A DNA stretch of 64,000 nt from Paenibacillus silvae (GCF_014639235.1 NZ_BMFU01000004.1:613222-677221), one strand, 5' to 3'. Positions 17,759-26,851 are shown, numbered from the stretch's first letter. A program made the numbers and translations. The notes: generated by a model from the letters alone, not told the origin.

Positions 17759-18208
17759 ATGGATTCAATACAATTTAAAGTTGAATATTCAGAAGAGCAA
17801 AAGGCTTCCGTTATTAGTATTTATGTTAATGATGAATCTTTGATCGAGCGCATGAAGCGTTACGAAGCCCAATTCGAGTCCGAAATTGCTGGTTTGTATG
17901 AAGGGCTTAATATCGATTTGGTGGATCATATTGAAGCGCACTTTACAGGCAGGCTGCAGGAGGATGATATCTTTAATTATGAAGGAAAAACCTTAGTTCT
18001 GGGCTGTAACTGCGGACTGCCAGATTGCTGGCCGCTGTTGGTGAAAATCACAGAAACAGGTGACTCCATCATGTGGAGTCATTTTGAACAACCCCATCGA
18101 GCGGAAGATTCCCCGGGAGGACACTGGGATTATTCTAGTTTACCCTCTCTCCATTTTCACAAAAGAGAATATATTGAACAGCTCAATAACATCTCCAGGT
18201 CTGATTGA
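17759..18208 (+). CDS. Conserved hypothetical protein with a CxCxxxxC motif
   Basis: I do not recognise a function for this 149-aa soluble protein. It has a beta-rich first half and the motif LGCNCGLPDCWPLLVKI, whose three cysteines resemble a metal-binding or redox knuckle. Downstream WSHFEQPHR and HFHKREYIEQL add histidines that could complete a metal site. ATG 17759 has ATAGGAGACAGG upstream. It lies between the acetyltransferase and a small membrane protein on the same strand. Metal binding is inferred only from the Cys/His spacing. Confidence 0.65.
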   Translation: MDSIQFKVEYSEEQKASVISIYVNDESLIERMKRYEAQFESEIAGLYEGLNIDLVDHIEAHFTGRLQEDDIFNYEGKTLVLGCNCGLPDCWPLLVKITETGDSIMWSHFEQPHRAEDSPGGHWDYSSLPSLHFHKREYIEQLNNISRSD

Positions 18209-18248
18209 CCCGCTCAAATCGTCTTCTAGAGAGGAGGTACAGACGAAG

Positions 18249-18533
18249 ATGAACATTTTCAAAAAGCTGACCTTCTGGTTTGTGCTTTTCTCGTTATTAG
18301 TTTGTTTCAACAATCTATCTGGAAATGATGATAAAAATATTTTGATTTATTTGACGAATCCGTTCAATCCTTTTTTGAACAAGTGGCTGACAGGTATCAA
18401 TACCAACCCGGAGACCGCTTATTTGTTTCAACCGTTAATTTATGGATTGCATCTGCTTTTTTGGACAGGATTAGGTCTGATTATCGACAAATTAATAAAA
18501 AAGGATAAGAACAAAAAACACACCGGGAGGTGA
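18249..18533 (+). CDS. Small membrane protein, hypothetical
   Basis: The 94-aa product has two hydrophobic helices, one near the N-terminus (LTFWFVLFSLLVCF) and one near the C-terminus (PLIYGLHLLFWTGLGLII), followed by a lysine-rich tail. ATG 18249 is selected because GAGAGGAGGTACAGACGAAG precedes it. The frame is open further upstream within the previous gene but there is no start signal there. The stop overlaps the initial bases of the following damaged acetyltransferase gene. No function is recognised. Confidence 0.65.
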   Translation: MNIFKKLTFWFVLFSLLVCFNNLSGNDDKNILIYLTNPFNPFLNKWLTGINTNPETAYLFQPLIYGLHLLFWTGLGLIIDKLIKKDKNKKHTGR

Positions 18534-18538
18534 CGAAG

Positions 18539-18898
18539 TTGTCTCGTTTGTATGGAGAACGCATCGTGCTCAGAGAATACCAAGACGCCGATCTGGAGTA
18601 TATGAAAAACTGGGTCAATGATCCGAGTATAACAGCCAATTTATCAGACAATTTCTTATATCCTCATTCAAGTTATGCGACAGAATCCTTTTTCAAAACG
18701 ATGGTTGAGGGGACGTCTGCAAACAAAGGTTTTGTTATCGGGTAACTTGAAGTATATGAGTATAATCTGGCGGCTCACAGGTGTTATCTTAAATGTGGAT
18801 TTCAAGAAGAAGGGCGATATCGAAAGAAAATATATAAGAACGGCACCTATCGTGACAGTCTAGTGATGAGTATTCTGAAAAATGAATATGAAAAATGA
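18539..18898 (+). pseudogene. GNAT acetyltransferase gene with internal deletion and stop codon
   Basis: The N-terminal part reads like a RimJ/RimL-type acetyltransferase (GERIVLREYQDADLEYMKNW) and runs to TAA 18743-18745. In the same frame immediately after the stop come LEVYEYNLAAHRCYLKCGFQ and EEGRYRKKIYKNGTYRD, the usual C-terminal motif B and tail of this family, ending at TGA 18896. The central segment with the acetyl-CoA loop (Q/RxxGxG/A), normally about 45-50 residues, is missing. The gene therefore lost an internal block. The start is probably TTG 18539 with GGGAGGTGA upstream. No functional enzyme is expected. Confidence 0.82.
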
Positions 18899-18926
18899 GC
18901 ACACTTTTCTGCAGTTTCGTGTATAT

Positions 18927-18965
18927 ACCGCGTCATAGCCCTTGGGCTGGACAGCGGTTTTTTTT
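18927..18965 (+). terminator. Intrinsic terminator
   Basis: The arms ACCGC-GTC-AGCCC and GGGCT-GAC-GCGGT pair with small bulges around a two-base loop, and a run of T from 18958 follows. It lies after the damaged GNAT gene and ends that gene group before the AraC operon. Confidence 0.85.
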
Positions 18966-19020
18966 ATTTCCAGCATGCAGCTGCGTGAAATCTTTTAAAA
19001 CATTTGCAACAATTGTGATC

Positions 19021-19089
19021 AACAATACAGCAATATTGTTCAGATTATATCGAAATAACTGTGATACAATTCATTGTAAAGCGCTATCA
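19021..19089 (+). promoter_or_regulatory. Putative promoter, inverted repeat and cre-like site upstream of the AraC operon
   Basis: AACAATA (19021-19027) and TATTGTT (19034-19040) form an inverted repeat. An extended -10 reads TGATACAAT (19062-19070) without a clear -35. Just downstream, TGTAAAGCGCTATCA (19075-19089) resembles a catabolite-responsive element but has one extra base relative to the usual 14-mer. CcpA control is plausible for a sugar operon but not established. Confidence 0.35.
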
Positions 19090-19145
19090 TTTTAAATTAT
19101 TGAACTATATTGCTATTTATATTCTTAGAAGGGAGATCCTCATCG

Positions 19146-20027
19146 ATGTTAACCATACACACCCCGACGAATATAGCATTGCAGGAGAATGAAGTTTATG
19201 TGCGGTCAGAAGCTGATAATTTTCAGGATGAATGGCCTGTGCATACGCATAACGGTTATGAGATTCATTATTTTATTCAAGGGGATGCAACCTTTTTGAT
19301 CGGTGACCGAATATACAAGCCGCAGCCTGGAGATATGTTTATTTTCAGAGGCGGAGTTCCCCATCGGATTAATCCTTCAAGGGAGATTGTATACAAGCGG
19401 AGTTTTGTTAATTTTACGGAACTTCTGCTAATGGACATGCTTGAGCTTAGTCAATTAGATAATCTCATGTCCATATTTCGTCATCCGAATGGGCTATTGG
19501 TACACTGGTCTCCCGAGGAGCGTGAATACATTACAGGCACATTTAAGGGAATCAAAGAGGAGATGGATACCCGAAGTACGGGATGTAAAACGATGGTTAA
19601 GCTAATAATTACTCAATTGCTGCTGCGAATTTATCGGAAAATGACAAGTGTACAGTCCGTCGATCAGATTTTGATTTCTTCCCAGAAGCAGTCCAGTGTG
19701 AGCCGGGTTTTACATTATTTAAACCAGAATTATGCGGAGAATATTTCGCTGGACGAACTCTCCCAGACGTTACATCTGAATAAATATTATATCTGTCACT
19801 CCTTCAAGGAGACTACGGGATATACCATCAGTAATTATGTCATACGCAAAAGGGTAGCAGAGGCCAAAAAGCTGCTGATCTCCACAGATGCACCGATTTT
19901 GTCAATATCAGAGACACTTGGCTTTAATACACCTGTGTATTTCAGCAGGGCTTTTAAACAATATGTAGGTGTCTCACCGCAGCTGTTCCGTAAAAACGAG
20001 TTGCTTAACACAGTTAAACACCATTAA
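19146..20027 (+). CDS. AraC-family transcriptional regulator with cupin sensor domain
   Basis: This 293-aa regulator has an N-terminal cupin-like ligand-binding domain (HTHNGYEIHYFIQGDATFLI, then IYKPQPGDMFIFRGG) and a C-terminal AraC DNA-binding domain with two helix-turn-helix units (SLDELSQTLHLNKYYICHSF and ISETLGFNTPVYFSRAFKQY). ATG 19146 follows GAAGGGAGATCC; an upstream TTG at 19110 lacks a ribosome site. It lies 22 bases before a sugar-binding protein gene, so it probably activates this importer and its two enzyme genes in response to a sugar ligand. Confidence 0.92.
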   Translation: MLTIHTPTNIALQENEVYVRSEADNFQDEWPVHTHNGYEIHYFIQGDATFLIGDRIYKPQPGDMFIFRGGVPHRINPSREIVYKRSFVNFTELLLMDMLELSQLDNLMSIFRHPNGLLVHWSPEEREYITGTFKGIKEEMDTRSTGCKTMVKLIITQLLLRIYRKMTSVQSVDQILISSQKQSSVSRVLHYLNQNYAENISLDELSQTLHLNKYYICHSFKETTGYTISNYVIRKRVAEAKKLLISTDAPILSISETLGFNTPVYFSRAFKQYVGVSPQLFRKNELLNTVKHH

Positions 20028-20049
20028 TTCTTCTGAAGGAGATGTTGAT

Positions 20050-21321
20050 ATGACAGGAAAAACATGGTTTAAAATGAGCATCAGTGTTCTGATGATCGCG
20101 GTGCTCATCATGCTGACTGCCTGTGGTGATACGGGTAACAATGCTAGTGGGAAACAGAAGTCTCTTGATTTCTTATGGTTCTCTGACGGGAAAGAAGGAG
20201 AAGTCATCAAGGAAATCATTAAAGAATACGAGCAAAGCAATACCAGCGTAAAAATCAATCTGATTGAGGTTGGCTTCAAGGATATCCAAACGAAGTTGAA
20301 AACGATGTTATCTGGAGGAAAACCGCCAGCATTGAGCCGGGTGACGGATACGGGGTCTTTTGCGAATCAGGCTGTAGATCTTACCCCTTATGTAGGAAAT
20401 GCGGAACAATTCGAGGATCAATTTATCGATTCCCTTAAACCTTATTATGTTATGGATAAAAAACTGGTAGCCGCGCCGATGGATGTCACCGCGAATGGAT
20501 TGATTTATAACAAAACCTTGTTTGATAAAGCCGGTGTCAAGGTGCCAACTTCTCCAGATGAGGTATGGACCTGGGATGAATATATTGCTGCACTAAGACA
20601 GGTGATGGACAAAGGCGGAGCACGATATGGCATGGTTTGGGATGTTACGCCGCATCGGTGGTCTACGCTGTTGTACCAGAATGGCGGGAGCATCTTGACG
20701 GAGGATGGCAGTGCGGCAGCAATTAACAGTGAAGCTGGAATTCGTTCTATGGAGATGTTCAAACAGCTTCATCAAGAGGGAATCATGCCTGAATCGGTAT
20801 GGCTCGGTGGAGAGAACCCGAACAACCTGTTCCGTTCCGGTACGGTAGCAGCTCACTGGGCTGGTAACTGGATGATTAGCAATTATAAGGATATCACCGA
20901 CTTCGAATGGGGTGTTACCTACATGCCAAAAGGTACGCAGCGTTCTTCCGTACCCGGAGGGAAGTTCCTTATGGCCTTTAAGGGCAGTGGACAGGAGCAG
21001 GAAGCTGCAAAGTTTATTGAATATTTAACGTCCAAGGAAGTCAATTCGAAGTATAATCAGGAGTCATTGTTCATGAGCCCGCGTAAAGACAGTGCAACGC
21101 TAAATTATGAATTTGGCAAGGAGATGTTTGAAATATTCTCCGATGAACTGAAAAACAGTTCGCCTCTTGCAGCAAATGACTGGTCCAGACAAACACTGAT
21201 CTCCAAAATTTCAACGGACTTGAAAAATAATATTATGGACGTATTATCCGACAAAGCAACTCCGCAACAGGCCTTGGACACTATGGCCAAGAAGATTAAT
21301 GAAGCGATTGCCAGTCAATAA
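20050..21321 (+). CDS. Sugar ABC transporter solute-binding lipoprotein (CUT1)
   Basis: The 423-aa precursor has a signal peptide with lipobox MLTAC and Cys25 as the lipid-attachment residue. The mature protein begins with a family 1 binding-protein strand (LDFLWFSDGKEGEVIKEII) and carries the usual central segment NGLIYNKTLFDKAGVKVPTS. ATG 20050 has GAAGGAGATGTTGAT upstream; an open frame further upstream has no such site. It is followed by a hairpin and two permease genes, so it supplies the importer. The enzymes at the end of the operon suggest a uronate-containing oligosaccharide as ligand (inference). Confidence 0.94.
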   Translation: MTGKTWFKMSISVLMIAVLIMLTACGDTGNNASGKQKSLDFLWFSDGKEGEVIKEIIKEYEQSNTSVKINLIEVGFKDIQTKLKTMLSGGKPPALSRVTDTGSFANQAVDLTPYVGNAEQFEDQFIDSLKPYYVMDKKLVAAPMDVTANGLIYNKTLFDKAGVKVPTSPDEVWTWDEYIAALRQVMDKGGARYGMVWDVTPHRWSTLLYQNGGSILTEDGSAAAINSEAGIRSMEMFKQLHQEGIMPESVWLGGENPNNLFRSGTVAAHWAGNWMISNYKDITDFEWGVTYMPKGTQRSSVPGGKFLMAFKGSGQEQEAAKFIEYLTSKEVNSKYNQESLFMSPRKDSATLNYEFGKEMFEIFSDELKNSSPLAANDWSRQTLISKISTDLKNNIMDVLSDKATPQQALDTMAKKINEAIASQ

Positions 21322-21361
21322 CACGCAAAGCGTGACATAAAGTTACGTGGTAATAACAACG

Positions 21362-21392
21362 GGGGCTTACCGATTCCTGTTAAGCCCTCTTT
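21362..21392 (+). terminator. Intra-operon hairpin after the binding-protein gene
   Basis: GGGCTTA (21363-21369) pairs with TAAGCCC (21381-21387) and CTCTTTCC follows. Such partial terminators between binding-protein and permease genes let the binding protein be made in excess. Confidence 0.6.
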
Positions 21393-21421
21393 CCATGTAC
21401 TTATAAGGAAGGAGCACACAG

Positions 21422-22327
21422 ATGAGTGAAACACAACGATCCAATCCAAAAACCTTGGCAAGACAGAACAGGAAGCTTCTCATCGCTCCGTATCTGTTTA
21501 TACTTCCCAACCTCCTGATCTTTGGTATTTTCATCGTTTTTCCCTCTTTGCTGGGATTGTATTATTCTTTCCATGTTTACGATGGACTGAATCCGATGAA
21601 GTTCAACGGTCTGGACAATTATATCAAGATCATGACAGATGGGGAATTCTGGTCAACCATTGGCCGAACAGGCATCTATGCCGTCATTGTTGTTCCGTTA
21701 ATTTATGCAGCAGCATTAGGTATTGCTTTGCTGCTTGCTCGTGAGATTCGAATGCGCGGCTTCTTCAGGGCGATATTTTACTGGCCAACCATGATATCTT
21801 TTATCATCGTAGGTTTGACCTGGAAGTGGATTTTCGGAGATTCGTTTGGCATTCTGAATCATTTGCTCACGATGGCAGGTGCCGAGCCGATCGGCTTTCT
21901 GACCTCATCTTTCTGGGCCAACACGGCTGTAATTATTGCAACGGTCTGGTCACGGGCGGGCTTTTTCATGGTCATTTTTATCGCAGGCTTGCAGGCTATA
22001 CCTACAGATTATTATGAGGCTGCTCGCTTGGATGGAGCAACGGGTACCAAAGTGTTTCGTTATATTACCCTGCCGTTATTGAAGCCGACAAGTTTGCTTG
22101 TGGTCATGCTTTGTCTCATTGACGCGTTTAAAGCCTTTCCACTTATGTTTGCGCTTACAGGCGGGGGCCCGGGCAAAGAAACCACGTATATTGTTCAGTA
22201 TATTTATGAGATTGGCTTTAACAGGCAGGAATTAGGTCTTGCCAGTGCCATGTCCGTCGTTTTGTTTATACTTATTGGCGGTTTCTCGGCACTTCAATTC
22301 CGCTTATCGAAAGGAGGAGCTGTCTGA
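21422..22327 (+). CDS. Sugar ABC transporter permease (MalF type)
   Basis: This 301-aa membrane protein has six predicted segments, starting with LIAPYLFILPNLLIFGIFIV. The EAA loop reads YEAARLDGATGTKVFRYITL, which contacts the transport ATPase, and the conserved GGGPGKETTYIVQYIYE segment follows. ATG 21422 is preceded by TAAGGAAGGAGCACACAG. The stop overlaps the next permease start by one base (TGATG), indicating coupled translation. As in the first locus, no ATPase is encoded here. Confidence 0.95.
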   Translation: MSETQRSNPKTLARQNRKLLIAPYLFILPNLLIFGIFIVFPSLLGLYYSFHVYDGLNPMKFNGLDNYIKIMTDGEFWSTIGRTGIYAVIVVPLIYAAALGIALLLAREIRMRGFFRAIFYWPTMISFIIVGLTWKWIFGDSFGILNHLLTMAGAEPIGFLTSSFWANTAVIIATVWSRAGFFMVIFIAGLQAIPTDYYEAARLDGATGTKVFRYITLPLLKPTSLLVVMLCLIDAFKAFPLMFALTGGGPGKETTYIVQYIYEIGFNRQELGLASAMSVVLFILIGGFSALQFRLSKGGAV

Positions 22328-23151
22328 TGGTGATGAAACCTATGGCCAAAATAATGATCTACGGTATATTGATTGTGGCCGCAGCGTTGTGGCTCCTGCC
22401 TGTGCTGTGGGTTGTGATCTCTGCCCTGAAGACCAATAGCGATCTGTACAGCTTTCCTCCCAAATTGTGGCCAGATCCAGTGACCTTTGAACATTTCACG
22501 ACGGCATTCAAAAAAGGCGATTTTGGCTTGTATTTCATGAATAGTACGATTGTCACGCTGTCTTCAACGCTTTTGCTGCTGTTGATTAACTCCATGGCAG
22601 GTTTTGCACTTGCAAAGTATCGTTTCCGTGGCAGCTCAATCATATTAATTGCTTTTATCTCGACTCTTATGATTCCCATTGAGGTTATCATGATTCCGAT
22701 CTTCAAAGTGCTAAGTGCACTTGGTCTATATAATACGCTGCTAGCAATTATTATCCCGCCTGCCGCAACTCCGACAGGGGTGTTCCTTATGCGGCAGTAC
22801 TTGTTGACCGTACCGGACGAGCTGCTGGAAGCGGCACGTATGGATGGAGCAGGTGAATGGAAAATTTACTGGAGCATTATTCTTCCCATAGCCAAGCCGA
22901 TTCTCGCTGTGCTTGCAATCTTTTCTTTTATGTGGAGATGGGATGACTTTGTATGGCCGTTAATTGCAATTAGTGATCCATCCAAATATACGATTCAGCT
23001 GGCGCTTTCTAATTTTATTGGTGAATACAACGTCGATTGGGGAAGCCTGCTTGCGATGTCCGTCATCACGATGCTTCCGGTACTGATTGTATTTATGGTT
23101 TTCCAGCGTTATTTTGTCAGCGGCATGATTACTTCAGGCATGAAAGGATGA
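22327..23151 (+). CDS. Sugar ABC transporter permease (MalG type)
   Basis: The 274-aa protein is the second permease subunit of this importer. The ribosome site GAAAGGAGGAGC lies at the end of the upstream gene, and ATG 22327 shares a base with that gene's stop. The EAA motif reads LLEAARMDGAGEWKIYWSI, and the C-terminus ends SGMITSGMKG, characteristic of MalG-like permeases. The next gene starts 5 bases downstream of its stop, so transporter and putative enzyme are tightly linked. Confidence 0.95.
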   Translation: MVMKPMAKIMIYGILIVAAALWLLPVLWVVISALKTNSDLYSFPPKLWPDPVTFEHFTTAFKKGDFGLYFMNSTIVTLSSTLLLLLINSMAGFALAKYRFRGSSIILIAFISTLMIPIEVIMIPIFKVLSALGLYNTLLAIIIPPAATPTGVFLMRQYLLTVPDELLEAARMDGAGEWKIYWSIILPIAKPILAVLAIFSFMWRWDDFVWPLIAISDPSKYTIQLALSNFIGEYNVDWGSLLAMSVITMLPVLIVFMVFQRYFVSGMITSGMKG

Positions 23152-23156
23152 GCTAG

Positions 23157-25712
23157 ATGTTAGAACCCACCCGTAGCGGGATGCAAACTTTGGATCACAA
23201 GCCCATGAAATTGGGCGGTAATCAGGTTATCAATCATTGGTTAATCAGTGGCATATATATGCGGCCTGTAGCTTTTGTTCCAACAACGATGGAAGGCGAT
23301 ATTAATGATTGGCTTATTGATGGATTTGCCATTCATGAGAACCCGTGCAGACAGGAATTTGTTGAAAATAGAAGATCACAATCTGTACCCCGATTTTTTG
23401 AAAAATTAAGTGAGTTCCCAAGTCCCGGGGATCATTTCGAGGGGGAACAGGAGGGGATGTCCTGGGAGATTTATTCTCCCTGGGGTAATCCACGAGTAGA
23501 GAGATCAGGTTTTTGGTTTGTACCTACCCATCTTCGCAGTTATGCGGCGACACGCCTCGTATCTCCGGTCACTCATACGGCCTCATTCCGAATCAAAACG
23601 TATGGAAGCTTGACACTGTGGATCAATGGAGAACAGGTAACGGATTTTGCGCCGCTCGTTCGTAACAAGGAGCAGGAAGTCGTTATTCAAGCCGAACTGT
23701 TAGCCGGAATCAATGAGATTTATGCCTGCTGGGAGGATCTGGCTGAACGAGATACGATGTATGCATTTGCACTAGAATACCTTGGGAACGAGCAGTTACA
23801 TATTTCACTGCCTATTGCTTCCCATCTGGTAGAGCCTGTGCAATCAGCTGAGCGAGCATTGGAACAAGCCTATTTCGCTTCAGATATTTTTAGAGGTGAA
23901 GAGATTAAGCTTTGTCTTCCACTACCCTTGCCGGATACCGTGAGAGAGGTGCATGTCCAGTACGGCAACTTCTTTGATGGCACCGAAAATAAGACGGTAC
24001 AGATCGCCGAGAAGTCAACCGATCTGATTCTCGGGCATACCAATGAAATTGGACATCATTACGTATATTTCACGCTGACGATCTCCGTTTCAAACGTAGT
24101 TCTGACGAAGAAGTTTGGCTGCCAATCCTACGATACCCGTTATGATGAGGCTGCTCAGCAAGCTAAGGATATTGAAGCACGTAAATCTTTGGCTCTTCAA
24201 TGTATCGCCGAGAAGGGAAGCTCTAACATTCACACAGCAATTGCCATGCTCAAAACCAATGGTAATGTGCAAGAGGCGGAGAAGATGCTGCTGGAAGGCA
24301 TCGAAGGCATTGAGCAGCGGAAAGATTGCAGCGATTTTTATCTGGTTGGACTGTTCCGCCTGTGGAGAGATGAACGCAATAGCGGTTTGTTCAGTGAAGC
24401 GTTCTGGGATCGGGTAAAAGAAAGTATTTTGAACTATCGTTACTGGATTGATGAGCCTGGTGACGATGTGATGTGGTTTTTCAGTGAGAATCATGCTTTG
24501 TTGTTCCACACCAATGAGCTTTTAGCTGGACAACTGTTTGGGGAAGAAATGTTCACGAACAGTGGGGAAACAGGTGAAGTGCATCGTCAGAAAGCGGAGG
24601 AGAGACTTGCCTTATGGTTTGAGCGCTTTATGGACGAAGGATTGGCAGAATGGAATTCCAGTGCATACATTCCCATTGATGCCGTTGGACTCTTGCATAT
24701 CTATGAGTTTGCTGAGAATGAACAGCTTAGAGAGCAAGCGAAAAAAGCATTGGATTTGTTATTTTATTATATTACGGTACAAATGCACCGAGGGGTTATG
24801 TCTACGACGTTTGGCCGTAGCTATGAGAAGGAATTGCTGGGTAGTTATGCGGCGGGAACAACGTCCATGTGCTGGATCGGTTATGGTGTCGGTCACGTAA
24901 ATAATTATTCAATCAGCAATGTAGCCTTGAGTTTATGCGATTACATGCCTCCTGCGGAATACCAGGAACATCTCTTGCTTGAGGAAAATCAGCAGCTAAC
25001 GTTTACCAATCAGCAGGGCAAGGGAGGATATGCCAAACTCTATCATTATCGAACAGCGGAGTACGCACTTTCATCCATCATACGCTTTAGACCGGGCAAG
25101 CAAGGTTATCAGGAGCATGTCAATCATCTCTCCTTGTCACCTGAGGCGCAGGTATGGGTGAATCATCCCGCAGAAATATACAAGCATGGAGATGGCCGCC
25201 CTTGCTTCTGGGCTGGTAACGCGATTTTGCCCGACGTCATTCAGCATGAAGCTATAGCTTTAATGATGTTTGATATTCCAGCAACCCATACTTCGGATTG
25301 GACACATGCTTATTTTCCTACAAGCTTCTTTACAGAGTGGGAGAAGCATGAGAACTGGTATTTTGCCCGTCTGGATAAAGGGTATGCGGCGTTATATGCA
25401 GCAAATGGAATGAGCATGGAGAAGAACGGATTGACAAGAGAGCGTGAGCTTATTTCCCCTGGATTGCGTAATGCCTGGATTATCAGGGCAGGAAACGAAC
25501 TGCAATTCGGGTCGTTTAATAACTTTATTAACCAGGTTTGTTCGACCAGCCCGCAATTCGACAGCACTTCTCTTACGCTCAGTCTGATCGACCCTGTATA
25601 TGGCTCCATTCAATGGGGGATGAACAAACCTTTTCTTATTCAAGGGGAGGAAGTCATACATGAAGGCTACGGAGTAAAGGGACAGCTGGTGCTGCAGGAT
25701 ATAAAGCGTTGA
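23157..25712 (+). CDS. Unrecognised 851-aa protein, probable cytoplasmic polysaccharide-active enzyme (alpha/alpha toroid)
   Basis: I do not recognise a named family. Residues about 1-270 are beta-rich, with a module resembling the sandwich domains of glycosidases (FRIKTYGSLTLWINGEQV, then ELLAGINEIYACWEDL). Residues about 340-600 are helical with repeated Trp/Phe-rich hairpins (DDVMWFFSENHALLFHT, AEWNSSAYIPIDAVGLLHI), the pattern of an alpha/alpha toroid found in lyases and unsaturated-sugar hydrolases. The C-terminal part is again beta-rich. There is no signal peptide, so it is cytoplasmic. It sits between a permease and a GH105 gene, so activity on an imported, uronate-containing oligosaccharide is the likely job. 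The ENH motif, Asp and Trp residues are catalytic candidates only. Confidence 0.6.
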   Translation: MLEPTRSGMQTLDHKPMKLGGNQVINHWLISGIYMRPVAFVPTTMEGDINDWLIDGFAIHENPCRQEFVENRRSQSVPRFFEKLSEFPSPGDHFEGEQEGMSWEIYSPWGNPRVERSGFWFVPTHLRSYAATRLVSPVTHTASFRIKTYGSLTLWINGEQVTDFAPLVRNKEQEVVIQAELLAGINEIYACWEDLAERDTMYAFALEYLGNEQLHISLPIASHLVEPVQSAERALEQAYFASDIFRGEEIKLCLPLPLPDTVREVHVQYGNFFDGTENKTVQIAEKSTDLILGHTNEIGHHYVYFTLTISVSNVVLTKKFGCQSYDTRYDEAAQQAKDIEARKSLALQCIAEKGSSNIHTAIAMLKTNGNVQEAEKMLLEGIEGIEQRKDCSDFYLVGLFRLWRDERNSGLFSEAFWDRVKESILNYRYWIDEPGDDVMWFFSENHALLFHTNELLAGQLFGEEMFTNSGETGEVHRQKAEERLALWFERFMDEGLAEWNSSAYIPIDAVGLLHIYEFAENEQLREQAKKALDLLFYYITVQMHRGVMSTTFGRSYEKELLGSYAAGTTSMCWIGYGVGHVNNYSISNVALSLCDYMPPAEYQEHLLLEENQQLTFTNQQGKGGYAKLYHYRTAEYALSSIIRFRPGKQGYQEHVNHLSLSPEAQVWVNHPAEIYKHGDGRPCFWAGNAILPDVIQHEAIALMMFDIPATHTSDWTHAYFPTSFFTEWEKHENWYFARLDKGYAALYAANGMSMEKNGLTRERELISPGLRNAWIIRAGNELQFGSFNNFINQVCSTSPQFDSTSLTLSLIDPVYGSIQWGMNKPFLIQGEEVIHEGYGVKGQLVLQDIKR

Positions 25713-25747
25713 ATCGTGTGTAATAAATCTAGGGAGTGACAGCCATA

Positions 25748-26815
25748 ATGCCGAATCAAGACGTACTTCTGGAGAACATAAACAAGGTATCCGATGCGAT
25801 GAAATCGATGAAAAATACAAGCATCAATGAACAGTTTCCGATTGGACTAATCGATATCCATTTGTGGGAATGGCCGCAAGGGGTTGGACTTTATGGTCTC
25901 CTTCAGCTCTATGAAGCAACAAAGGATGCAGAGGTGCTTCGTTTTCTTGAATCCTGGTACGATGCAAGATTAACGGAAGGATTACCGGAGAAAAATGTGA
26001 ATACGTGTGCACCGCTGCTTACGTTGATTTCACTATGCGAATTGACCGGGAACGAGAAATATGAACGAGTTTGTGAAGAGTGGAGCAGCTGGATTATGGA
26101 GGAACTGCTGCGAACCGGAGATGGTGCATTTCAGCATATGATCACGGGCGATGCGAATGATGGACAAATTCTGATTGATACGCTATTTATGACCGTGTTG
26201 TTTTTGGCCAAAGCAGGAGTGCATTTTAAAAAACCAGCCTATGTGGAAGAAGCCAAGCGGCAATTCCTTGTGCATATTAAATTTCTCTATAATAAACAAA
26301 CCGGTTTGTTCTATCATGGCTGGGATTTCAATGAAAATCATAACTATGGTGCTGTTCATTGGGGAAGAGGCAATGCCTGGTATACGGCTGGAGTGATGGA
26401 TTTTCTGAATATCATTCCGATTGAGGATGGGCTAAAGGCTTATCTGCTGGATACAGCGACTGCGCAGGTCAGAGCGCTTGGCAAGCTGCAGGATGAGGAC
26501 GGGATGTGGCATACGGTTCTGGATGATCCAGACTCGTATAAAGAAACCTCCGCAACGGCAGCGTTTGGATACGGTATTCTTAAAGGGATTCGGTATGGCT
26601 ACCTGGACGAGTCCTATCGGAATATCGGTATGAAGGCACTTGAAGCGGTGCTGCGACACATTGATGATAACGGAGTAGTACAGCAGGTGTCTTATGGAAC
26701 GCCTGTGGGCAACGATGCCCAGTTTTACAAAGAAATACCGATCAGTCCGATGGGTTATGGGCAAGCGCTTACCCTGTTTATTCTGATTGAGGCATTACGG
26801 ATTCCAGAAGCTTAA
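25748..26815 (+). CDS. GH105 unsaturated rhamnogalacturonyl/glucuronyl hydrolase (YteR-like)
   Basis: This 355-aa enzyme belongs to the GH88/GH105 alpha/alpha barrel group. It hydrolyses the unsaturated uronic acid left at the non-reducing end after lyase cleavage by hydrating the double bond. The catalytic acid would be Asp144 in NDGQILIDTLFMTV, corresponding to the YteR aspartate, and HWGRGNAWY (residues 204-212) carries the conserved active-site His/Trp/Arg. ATG 25748 is used; AGGGAGTGA lies about 9 bases upstream, whereas GTG 25736 overlaps that site. Lack of a signal peptide places it in the cytoplasm. It ends the AraC-led operon before a strong terminator. Confidence 0.88.
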   Translation: MPNQDVLLENINKVSDAMKSMKNTSINEQFPIGLIDIHLWEWPQGVGLYGLLQLYEATKDAEVLRFLESWYDARLTEGLPEKNVNTCAPLLTLISLCELTGNEKYERVCEEWSSWIMEELLRTGDGAFQHMITGDANDGQILIDTLFMTVLFLAKAGVHFKKPAYVEEAKRQFLVHIKFLYNKQTGLFYHGWDFNENHNYGAVHWGRGNAWYTAGVMDFLNIIPIEDGLKAYLLDTATAQVRALGKLQDEDGMWHTVLDDPDSYKETSATAAFGYGILKGIRYGYLDESYRNIGMKALEAVLRHIDDNGVVQQVSYGTPVGNDAQFYKEIPISPMGYGQALTLFILIEALRIPEA

Positions 26816-26851
26816 TAAATGTTATTTTAGTGTGTATGAATGATTAAATCT

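Noticed and set aside
18895..19095. Short frame after the damaged GNAT gene
   Set aside because: It contains the intrinsic terminator and lacks a ribosome site.
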